Shown here: piece by piece, positions 31,677-41,356 of the stretch
How positions within the stretch are numbered: position 1 is the first letter of the stretch
Layout: each line of letters begins with the position of its first letter
Assembly (NCBI RefSeq): GCF_001540865.1
Contig: NC_033633.1
Span: forward strand, 6,760,273-6,824,272
Source of the DNA: Ananas comosus
Taxonomy: Eukaryota; Streptophyta; Magnoliopsida; Poales; Bromeliaceae
Reading direction: 5' to 3'
DNA: 64,000 bases
Program-made: the position numbers and the translations under genes
Notes under the pieces: generated by a model
Told to the model about the DNA's origin: nothing
The model's input: the letters and a program-made list of their open reading frames with translations, nothing else
The model's database searches: none

Positions 31677-33645
31677 GTACAAGGACCTTCAATGTGCTCT
31701 GTTGTTTCAGCTGTGAAAGAGTTTCATTCTTGTTGTCCTTTTTTCATAGGTTTTGTTTGGCAATTCTGTGTTTTTCTGGAGCATTTTCAACAAATTGCTG
31801 GTCTCTTATTGTAGTTTTTGGCCTTGCTTCTAGTAAATTTTATTCTTAGCATGTTTATAAACTTGATTGCAAAGTTTTCGGTGATTCCCTGCAACTTCTC
31901 TTAGTGCTTGAGCCTTCACGTATGGTTATAATTTCATATCAATGCGTGCTTGTGTGAAATCTATTGTTCATAGAAGTAAATAATGGTAAATTGGTATTTG
32001 GCATGCAAGCAGATGCCTCGTTGTCTCATTTTTCTTCAAGTGCTAATTGTTTTGGCAAATGAAACAGTGATTTTTGGTGTTACGTTAATATAGTTTCTTT
32101 TGTGCTAGCTATTTGATGTCAGTATATGTTGAGTTTCTGCATAAACACATTACAAAGGCTAGGGCAAAACTAAACAGCAGTGAGGTTGCCGATTAAGAAC
32201 CAAAAATTCTAGATAATATAGTGTTTTGTATCTTATTTTTTGTATTAAAATAACATGAAAAAAATATGTAATTTTATTGCCACTTATTTCATTTTGTGTG
32301 TCCAAAAGATTAGAAAGTACTTTGGATTGAAATTAGGCTGACTGTGTATATCTTCTAGTGACAAATGTATATGATTTGACTGGAAGCAAATTTGACTCGG
32401 TGTGGAGATTTGAAGGGTCTCTAGGAGGAATAAAAGGTAGACTGATGCAACAAATAGGAAATGCCTCTGCATTTTATTTATACTTGTGCTTGAACCACCC
32501 TTGTAGGCAATCTAGAAGCCCTAAGATAAGCTAGTCGACTCAAAATAGGAGTCTTTGTTAACGTGGCCTAATATTTGACACTTCTGGGCAGTTTTCTGTT
32601 CTTATATTTGTAGGCTCTTCTAAGCAGCATGGAGCTCTGCTTTCGAGAGCAACAAGTGTGGGTTTCAGTGTTTGTGGTTCCGGGTTCAAATTAATACCTA
32701 GTATATCGGGCAAGAATGAGTTAGTTGCTTTGAATAGCAAAAGAACACGGTTTATTTGATAAATGTATATTGTTCTATTGGACTTATTTGGTTAATGGTT
32801 TCGAAACTAATCTTGATGTTTAGACATGATGGTTGACAAACCTTGTTTAGGCTCTGCTTCGATGCATGAATATTTTATTTTGATATATATTTTTTAATTT
32901 ATTTAAGAAATTAGTATATTTGGTATATAAAGGTTTTAGAATGAAATATTATATTCGACCTACAAATCATGTTTTTATTTTAGAATAAGATAAATTACTT
33001 GGTATGTGAAATACGTCTTCCTACTAAATTATGGATGGCAGTATCTTTGGAAAGGCAAAAAATTGAACTTCATGCTTACTATTAAACAAGAAAATTTTCA
33101 TACTGAATAAGTTCTTTTTGAATAATTTATTTCGATATCCAAATAGGGCTTTGAAGAGCATTTCATGGCCTTATATATATATATATGAAAACAGGTTGGT
33201 ATTCTGTTAGAGAAGTATCATTTGATTCAAGAATAAACAAAATTTCTTATTTCTCGAGTTGGTATAACTTAAGAAATAAGGCAGAACAAGATCAATTTTG
33301 CATTTATATGAAAACTAAGTTATTTCTAAGAATAAAACAAAATAACGCTTGGATTAGATTGGGATAGCGGGAATAAGGTTAATTATATTTTAAAATAAAA
33401 ATATTTTTCTAATTAATTAATATCAAAATATTAATTAATAATAATTTAATAAATTAATAAATGTTTAACTATGAATATTGGAAAAGATAATTGAGAAATA
33501 CATTAATTAATTATAAAAAATAAGTTAAGTTTTTAATTAGTAAGCAAATTATTTTAGTTAGATAATTAGATTAGTTAAAAAAAATTAGTGGTTGATTAAT
33601 ATAAATATGGGCTATTGGATAAACACATTAAATAATTAATTTTAA
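31677..33645. other. Gene-poor intergenic DNA
   Basis: About 32310-32700 resembles 18220-18680 downstream of arogenate dehydrogenase. An AT microsatellite lies near 33173-33184. No gene is supported. Confidence 0.4.
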
Positions 33646-34236
33646 GAGAAAAGTTCAAATACCACCTCTGTAGTTTCTCATTTTTTTCACTTTAATATCT
33701 TGTGGTTTAAAGTATATCAATTTAGTATCTTGTGGTTTTGTACTTTCTCGTTTTAGTACCTTATCGTTTAAAGTGCATCAATTTAGTATCCTGTGATTTC
33801 ATTTTTCTTTTTTCGTCCGCTTTGTTAATATTTCGTTAAATTATATATAAAAAAACTTTAGATACCCTACATAGGTTTATTGAATATTTACTTTTGTATT
33901 CTTTAATTTTAACTTTGTCACTGATTTTTTTTTTTCTTTCGTTAATATTTCATTAAATTATATACAAAAAGTTTCGGATATCCTATCTAGGTTTATCGAA
34001 TATTCATTTTAGTACTCCTTAATTTTAATTTTGTTACTAATTTAACGAAAAAAATTAGTGAAATGGATAATAAAAATAGACAATTAAATCAGATGGTACT
34101 AACTTGATACACTTAAACCACAGGGTACTAAAGTGAGAAAGTGCGAATCCACAGGGGCTAATTTGATACACTTTAAACCACATGGTACTAAAGTGAGGAA
34201 ATGTGAAACCACAAGGGGGGTATTTGAAGTTTGCCC
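33646..34236. mobile_element. MULE-like non-autonomous element with TTTAGTAC repeats
   Basis: The ends GAGAAAAGTTCAAATACCAC and (complement) GGGCAAACTTCAAATACCCC are inverted repeats that continue for about 180 bp, with a repeated 'CACTTTAGTACCNTGTGGTTTAAAGT' theme. The flanks TAATTTTAA (33637-33645) and TAATTTGTA (34237-34245) agree at 7 of 9 bases, in line with a Mutator-type duplication. The interior (about 33900-34050) matches the complement of about 3580-3710 inside the Pack-MULE. Confidence 0.65.
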
Positions 34237-34245
34237 TAATTTGTA

Positions 34246-35777
34246 ATTAGCTAATTAATTATTAATTATAAATAAATAAATAAATAAATAATTATTTTAC
34301 AATTTAAGAAATAGATACCGACTTAAATAAATACACTAATTTGATTAATTAATGTTTTAATACTGTAAGTAAAATTAGATTTAGACTTTAATTAAGCTTG
34401 TTTTTGTTTGAAAATAAGCTTATTTTAGGGGGAGCGAGGGTGGAACAGCTGTTCCAAGGTTATATTAATCTAGTCTCCAAAATGGTGTTTGGTTTGGTAT
34501 AAGGTGGGGAGTGAGGGCTTGATTCTTCCTCCCGGCCATCTATCCGGACCAAACAGTGCTTAAGAAAGCAAGTGTGGGGAGTGAGCATTTGCGGTTCTTT
34601 GAAGTAATTTACTTTTTTTTTTTCTCAACGAGCAAGAATATCTGAAAACCGCTCTTAGTGCCACTCCACTAGAATCTGGATGAATAAGAACTTTCTATCA
34701 TTCTAGCTAGGTAATGGGGACTTACTGGGGTCTGCTTTCGCCCAAGCAATTAGTTTCCTTTTTCAGACAATGCTACCTCAGCCATCAAAGAGGATGAAGA
34801 AGGCCTTTTCTTGCTCGCTGAGATGGAAAGACGGTTAAATATTATCAAGAGTGCCGACGGCAAACTCTCATTGTTTGTTTTGTATTTAATTATGCGAATA
34901 TTTTTTTTTAATTTATATTTTGGTTTTTGATAATTTTGTACAAGCAGGAAATTTATGGTGCTTTAGAAATGCAATTTTTGCTGAGAATGCGCGGTTCTTC
35001 TACCATAGTATATATGATGATGCTCCTAGTGCTCATTTGCTATAAAAAGAGAAAAATGCCTCGTCAAAGCGGGGCATGCCGTATAAGTGTAGATGTTGAA
35101 TATTTAAACAAGGATTGATGGAAAAATAATAGTGGCGACTCCTATGATCAGAAGATAAACTGTCAACGCCAATTATAATAACAAGAGGATACCTTCGAAA
35201 GAAGAAAGAAAATCCTTTTAGGGCTAATCTCAAATGTGGAGAGATGTGTCGGAGAAAAATTGAAATCTTTGTGCGTACTGTGCTGATATGAAATTTTTAA
35301 TAGAAAAGACGTACATGACATGGCCTTCAGGAAATATTGCTTTCGGCTCAATTTTCATTATTTTTTTCAACAATCTTCATATTAGTTAAAAAGCATGATT
35401 TTCAATGATGAGATAAATTGGAAAAAATATACAATGATAATATATGAATATACGATATCAACTAGAAAACAGGAAGGTTGTATAAGAAAAAGAGTTACTG
35501 TTCACATAGTTAAGACTTTTGCAAAGTTAATAAAAGATTTTAAACTTTTCATATAAAGAAAAATAAAGAACAAATTAACGCATTGTAATAATAGTGAGAG
35601 CCCTGTAGAAAGTAGCGACCACATTCAAGACAGTTACTCTGCATTTATAACATTAAAAAAACTATGTTAGAAAAATATTTCTTTAAAGAATAAGAAGAAA
35701 AACAAAAAAAAAAAGAAGCTTGAACACTATAGAGAAATTGATCATGTCAAACTAGTAGATGATTTAAAGTCTTTTGC
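34246..35777. other. Intergenic DNA with a possible unidentified exon pair
   Basis: Two exon-like blocks on the plus strand: after a TTTTTCAG acceptor at about 34766, NATSAIKEDEEGLFLLAEME and RRLNIIKSADGKLSLF; then after an AAG acceptor near 34948, AGNLWCFRNAIFAENARFFY and HSIYDDAPSAHLL before a stop. I do not recognise the protein. About 34430-34560 contains a 'GTGTTTGGTTTGG...GGACCAAACAGTGC' fold-back typical of a small element. The rest shows nothing. Confidence 0.25.
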
Positions 35778-35831
35778 GTGCACCTCCTTTTGACCAATAG
35801 CGAATATCGTCAATCACAAATTTCAATAATT

Positions 35832-36090
35832 TTTTTAGGAAATAGAAACTATGGTATCAGGGATATTTGGAGTTTGATCTCTGATGACAATTTTTTAGTT
35901 AGGGATAGTAATGGTGACGGTTATTCCGTATATGTTGATAATGAAAGTCATAGTTTTGAGATTGATAATGATAGTTCTTTTCCGAGTGAATTAGAAGGTT
36001 TTTTTTTCTAATTTTTTGAATAGGGGGTCTAAGAGAAACAATCACTATTGTTATTATTACATATATAATACTCAATTTAGTATTAATAGG
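35832..36090 (+). pseudogene. accD: Plastid accD fragment in nuclear DNA
   Basis: The frame reads [40 protein letters not shown] and SFPSELEG, matching the variable N-terminal region of the plastid acetyl-CoA carboxylase beta subunit. After a stop near 36011, a neighbouring frame continues SKRNNHYCYYYYIYNTQFSI, as accD does. The zinc finger and catalytic region are absent. Copied plastid DNA with a frameshift, not a working gene. Confidence 0.7.
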
Positions 36091-36295
36091 CTTCCACATA
36101 AATAAGGAGCTGTGCGGCAGCTACAAAATAGGAGTTCGATAAAATATAAAATAAGGATATACAAACAAGAACAAATTCCAACAAAAAGACAGAATAAATT
36201 GGATTGGTAAATAATACTATCCCCAGACCTCCTAATACAAGAATTGACCCCAGAAATGCAACAAGAATATTATGTATTAGTCCAAATAAATCCAT
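36090..36295 (-). pseudogene. ndhG: Plastid ndhG fragment (5' end) in nuclear DNA
   Basis: From the start codon at 36295 the minus strand encodes [40 protein letters not shown] and [20 protein letters not shown], ending AQLLIYVEA. This is the first membrane-spanning part of NDH subunit 6. It stops abruptly where the accD fragment begins. In plastid genomes accD and ndhG lie in different single-copy regions, so the junction is a rearrangement after or during transfer. Confidence 0.8.
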
Positions 36296-36763
36296 TATGT
36301 ATAAAATACAAACTAAATAACTTTAACTATTTCATGAATATTAAATTATCAAATATAAAAAAATAGAACTCACAATCTTGACAAACTGTCTAAAAAAATT
36401 GAAATCTAATCACTTTTGAAGTTGATTCATCCGAAATTTTTTTTCATACAGCATGAAAGACAAAATTCATCTACCCAAAAACAAAGGATGGTTACTGAAA
36501 ATATAACTAAATTTTGCAAAAAGAAAAAAAATGCACTCAGTTCACTTACTTAGGTAATGTGTGTCGTGAGGAATAGTTATAAAAAAAATCATAAACCTTC
36601 GGCCGACTCAAATAATCATATTAACAAAATAACAAGAATAAAGTATATGTAGGCATGCAATCTTTTTTTCTAATTTTTAATATATTTTTTAACTTTCTTT
36701 TTAACCAATCTATATTGTAACTTATGAATCACCTTTACCTCTCGATCATACAGATATGTAAAC
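36296..36763. other. AT-rich spacer before Gypsy element A
   Basis: No gene or further plastid homology was recognised. Confidence 0.4.
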
Positions 36764-39385
36764 TGTAATATACCGAAACTTCGGTAGACTATATCGAACT
36801 TTAATCAAATTGACCAAAGTGTGCGAGAGAAATAGTTGGACAAAGTCCAATTGGCATTCCAACAATATTGGAAGGGTTAAAGTTGAGTTTCAAAGGAGTT
36901 AGAAAGGTTTTAGTATTGCTCGGCGCGAATTGGAGTCGAAACAATGCAAAAATTGCAGTCTGGAGCATTGTTAACCGGTAAAGCATTGGAACAGTACTGG
37001 TACCAGGCAGGCACCTGAGAGTAGCAGCTCTCGGGTTTGGCCTTTGTCAAGCTGTTAACCGGTGACACCCCTGGTGCGTACCGATACCCTGCTGCAACCT
37101 GAGAACAGCCAGCTCTCGGGTTGGGCTGTTGAACAGGGGGCATACTGGTGACGCCCACCCGCGTACCGGTACCCTGAACTGCGAAACAGTAGTTTGGGTG
37201 CTGCAATTAAAAAGAAATGGAAGGCTAAAGTGCAAATGTAGCAGCTTATAAAAACCCCCACACCCCTCCTCTCTTGTTCACAGCAGTGAACCCTCTCCTC
37301 TCTCTCATTTCTCTCTCTTTCTCTCTAGAGATCTCTCCAAGAAGCTTTGGGAGGAGATTTGAGGTAGATTTGGAAGAGATTTGGAGTTTTGAAGGGTCTA
37401 GGGCTCTCATACAAGGTAGAGCTTGGAGTGCTTTTGGGCTAAGATAAGGTTTCTTGTAAGATTGATGTTAGGGTTTGGTTTTATACCCTAGAACACTTGG
37501 ATTTGATCTTCTTACATGAAAGAAAATCTTGTAGAGACCATGGAATTCATGAAACCCATGTTTCTCCATGAGCTCTCATGGTAGAATTTTAGGGTTTGTT
37601 TTATATGCCCTAGGAATGGTTCAAATGACTTAGAACTTATTCTAGATGAGTTTCTAGATGATGTTAAGTTTGTTTTTACTTAGCTCTAAGATCTACATAG
37701 TTTATTGGAAAATATGACATTATTAGGACATCAAAATTGAAGCTTTTACCCTAGATTGGTTTAAAGATAAATTGACCTTATAGAAATCAAATTAGAAATA
37801 TTTCCAACTCGTTGGTGGACTCGGTTTATCAATCCAACGAGTCTACGTGAAGATATTGGAGAAAAAGCCTAATTTGGCTTCGTTTTGCCGCAGGCGAGGG
37901 AATAGACGCCCAAAAATTACGAGAATTGAACCGTAGCACCTTTACAACCATACGAGGTGGGTGGTGCTTTTCGAAATCGATAAATTTCCTTTTATGTTTA
38001 AAATGTTGTTTCTTGAGCATATGTGTATATTGAGCATCATGCATTGTAGGGTGAGTATATATGATTGCATGCTTTGAGTATAAGATGCATATAAGATGTT
38101 GTGAACTCTTGAGAATATGTAAAACCCTATGTATGCATGAATGATGACAAGAACCTAAAAAAGATAAAGAATCTAGTGACAAAGAGAACAAATGACATTA
38201 TGATATTGATAGTAGAGTGGCATCCATGAGTTTGAATGTTAGTGTACAAGTGTGGCATCAAAGAGTATTGAATGCTAGAGATAAACACATAGTGTGTGTG
38301 GCATTAAAGAGTCAAGAATGCATGAGAACGAGTACAAAGAACATTTAGTGTGTGACACTAATGAATGAGTATAAAGAATGCAAGACAATAGCATATGTGA
38401 CATAGCATCCTCAAAGTTGAGGCCTCCTTATAGTTAAGGAATGGATTGAACTTGACATCCTTAAAGTTAAGGATTTGAATCATACTCACCTATAAGTCTT
38501 GGTTTGAGGGTGGTAGCTCCCCCCTCGAGCGATGAGCTTCGGAGTAATCATCACTGGGTTGTAGCGAGTATCTCTCTAGAGGACGGTCCAGTTGGATTGT
38601 AGCGAGTATCTCCCCGATATTAGGGATTTGAGTTGGTGAGTTTATTGAGGCGAAACCTATGGGTTAGCAAAGAGATTGAGCAATGGAATTGTGATCTTGC
38701 ATTCATCATGAGCATTCTATTTAAGCATAGCATAGATTATATCTTGTTCGTACATATTAGCTGCATTTGTTTAGTTGGTTACTATCTATCTCTAATTTTC
38801 TATTATGCCTGATTTAGACCTAGTGGAAAAGTCGGCGAGGTTGGCGGCCGAACCTACTGGAAACTTTGTTGTAGTTCTTACCTCACTATTCCACAGAGCC
38901 GGGACCGAGTGAGCCGGCCGACGATCGCGGTAAAGGTCTCGCGCCATAGACAGTGACCACCCGAGTTTGTGTTATATTTTGTTAGTTGCATACCCTTTAT
39001 ATATCATTTTTTGTACTTTGATGATCATAGATATATAAAGAGAGTTTATATTGAATGAAAAGGGTTTATATTTCGGAACTATAGGATGTATAAAAGAAAT
39101 GATGAAAGAAATGTAATTGTGAGCAAGGATTGTAAGTGCAAATGTGGATGTATGTAAGTGATTAAAAGTTAATCATTCTACTTGTATGTTGTTTAGTCTA
39201 GTACTTACACTTTCGGCTATTGCTTGCCCTTGTGCAAGTCATATATGTTTATATTTCCGTATGCGCAAACTTTACACTTGATTTGTACTTGTGTTGAGCC
39301 TTGGGCGGACAGGGAAGGTGTTGTCCATTCGGCGTTTGTTTGACGTGCCCGAACCGACCAAAGGGATCAGTTCTTAGGCGTGACA
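36764..39385 (+). repeat. 5' LTR of Gypsy element A
   Basis: Runs from TGTAATATACCGAAAC to GGCGTGACA (2.6 kb), followed after 7 bases by a tRNA-Met primer site. A TATA-type CTTATAAAAACC is at about 37246-37257, followed by a CT-rich leader. Around 36970-37180 are several ACCGGT-like words mixed with inverted GAGAGC motifs. Overall layout matches the LTR of element B. Confidence 0.75.
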
Positions 39386-39392
39386 GATATAG

Positions 39393-39405
39393 TGGTATCA
39401 GAACC
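39393..39405 (+). promoter_or_regulatory. tRNA-Met primer binding site of element A
   Basis: TGGTATCAGAACC starts seven bases after the LTR and matches the complement of initiator Met-tRNA apart from one or two changes. Leader sequence without a gene follows to 39714. Confidence 0.75.
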
Positions 39406-39714
39406 TAAAAGTGAAAGTATAGAATGGACCTAGAGACCCTTAGGAATGAAAAACCTTAGGGATCTAGGAAACGTGAGTGATGTGGAATCAAAGTATAGCG
39501 AAAGCGTGTGATTGGGTTAATGTAAGTAAGTCTCTAATGTTGTTAGGGGCTAATCCAAGTTGATATTTGTTCTCTATTTCATGTGTTGTGTTGGGCGGTC
39601 GACGACATAATGCTTTGGAATAAGAATGAATATACTTGTTTGCATTTGCCGGATTGGGTTTGTTTGAGTATGTTGGTCGTGTAGCTAACATAAATTGCTA
39701 CATTTCAGGAAGAG

Positions 39715-40990
39715 ATGCCTCATGGTAGACCCCGAACAAGGTCGAGGCCCAAGGAGCCGAATGTGGCCCCTGAGCAATTCGGAGCAAGTGGCGACGGCGA
39801 GCTTCGGGAGCAAATGTCCGCACTCATTGGAGTAGTGCGACAACAAGCGGAATCCGTTCAACTCCAGGGGGAGTAGATACAAAGGCTTCATGAGGCCTTG
39901 GAGCGGCAACAGGCGGCGGCCTAAGTGGGGGCCAAGCCACCTGTGCCCCTTGTAGTAGTGCCGACTGTGGTCGAGGGCGTGGCTGCGGCGGCTGTGCCAG
40001 TTACGGTGGTGTCGGCCGATTCGGGAACCTCAAATCCCAATAGTGCGGCAATAGAGGCGGAGCGGGAGCGTGCACTTGTAGCTCTCGTTATGTTCAAGAA
40101 GTTCAACCGCGCGCCTACGTTCGACGGGGAGAAAGTGGAGCCGGCGATGGTGGAATTGTGGATCGATGTGATGGAGACAATCTTTGAGGATATATATATA
40201 TATCTTGGAGAACGACAAGGTGCACATTGCCGCTCATTGTTTGGAGAAGGCGGCGAAGGTGTGGTGGAATCGGGTGAAGCGTGATCGATCTTCCGACCTT
40301 CCGCCTATGCTTTGGGAGGAGTTTCGGAGGTTGATGTTTGCAAACTACTTCCCCGACACGGTAAAACGAAAACTAGAGGATAAGTTCCGGAAGCTAAGGC
40401 AAAGAGATCGTACGGTGGGAGAGTACGAGCGGGAGTTTTCCCACATCATCGACTATGTCCCGGATGTGGTACGGGACGACAGGGATCGCGCTGACTGGTT
40501 CTTACGAGGACTCCGGCCGAGGATTTATGAGGCTGTGCAAATCCTCAAGCTTACGACCTTTGCGGAGGTCTTTGATCGAGCGTTGTGGGCGGAGCACAGC
40601 AATGCCTACACGTGAGGTGAGCGCGAATCGATGGAGAAGGAGAAATACAAAGGAAAGAAGCAAACTGCGGGTGGTGCTGAAGGCTAGTCGCATGCAAAGA
40701 AGCCCCCTCGGTATCCCTGGCAGTAGTCGAGGAGTTCGAGGCCTTCTCGCTGTGCTATTTGCGGCGGTGATCATCGACCACCGGCATGCCCACAGCGCGA
40801 AGGAAAGTGTTACAAGTCGGGCCAAGCGGGGCATATCGCTCGGGAGTGCCCGAGTTGGACGTCGTCTGCACCTACGGCGGTATCAGTTCCTTCTACCCCA
40901 AGACAGCTTGCGGGGTTGCCACCAGCTATGTCGGCTGGACGCGCATCAGCACCGCGTCAGCCGAAAGGATCACGAGCACCTAGTGGAAGG
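39715..40990 (+). pseudogene. Gag of Gypsy element A, broken
   Basis: Starts MPHGRPRTRSRPKEP; stops at about 39874 and 39922 interrupt the N-terminus. The capsid part begins ERERALVALVMFKKF, changes frame at an AT dinucleotide run (40189-40203), then continues VHIAAHCLEKAAKVWWNRVK and GEYEREFSHIIDYVPDVV to a stop at about 40613. Zinc knuckles follow in another frame (about 40755-40855); the second reads CYKSGQAGHIAREC, with Ser in place of the second zinc-binding Cys. Confidence 0.7.
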
Positions 40991-41185
40991 GTTTCGTCAC
41001 TCAAGTGGAGCCTGCAGTTCTAGATGACATCGCGGCAGGTATTATCTTGATCAATGGCACTAGAGCTACAACTTTATTTGATACAAGTGCATCTCATTCA
41101 TTCATTGGTGCATCATTTGCAAAGACTCATGGCATTGAAGTAGTATATAGCCCGGATTATTGGTGGGTTAATGCACCAGAGCATT

Positions 41186-41190
41186 CGTTC
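41186..41190 (+). repeat. 5-bp target duplication CGTTC, left copy
   Basis: CGTTC at 41186-41190 and 41357-41361 exactly flank the Cassandra-like solo LTR. Confidence 0.85.
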
Positions 41191-41356
41191 TGTGACGCCC
41201 CAACTTCCCAGGGGGTCACCCATCCTAGGACTGCTCCCGTCCTAGCACGCTTAACTCTCTTAACCTCTTGGGTCTTGCCACCACCCAAAATGCTTAAGCC
41301 GAGTTAAGAGTTTAGCCCTATTATATCTTATATATAGGACTATCTGGGGTCTCACA
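41191..41356 (-). mobile_element. Cassandra-like TRIM solo LTR with 5S rRNA-derived sequence
   Basis: A 166-bp unit bounded by TG/CA, with an exact CGTTC duplication, lies on the minus strand. Read that way it starts TGTGAGACCCCAGATAGTCC and ends GGAAGTTGGGGCGTCACA. Positions 41205-41255 are the complement of the 3' half of plant 5S rRNA ('AGTTAAGCGTGCT…', 'CCTAGGATGGGTGACC'). Cassandra elements are small non-autonomous retrotransposons whose LTRs carry 5S-derived RNA polymerase III promoter sequence. The front part of the 5S gene is replaced, so it is not a functional 5S gene. It splits the protease region of element A. Confidence 0.85.

Noticed and set aside
41205..41255. A 5S rRNA gene
   Set aside because: Only the 3' half matches, and it sits inside a TG/CA-bounded unit with a target duplication, so it is a Cassandra-like LTR.
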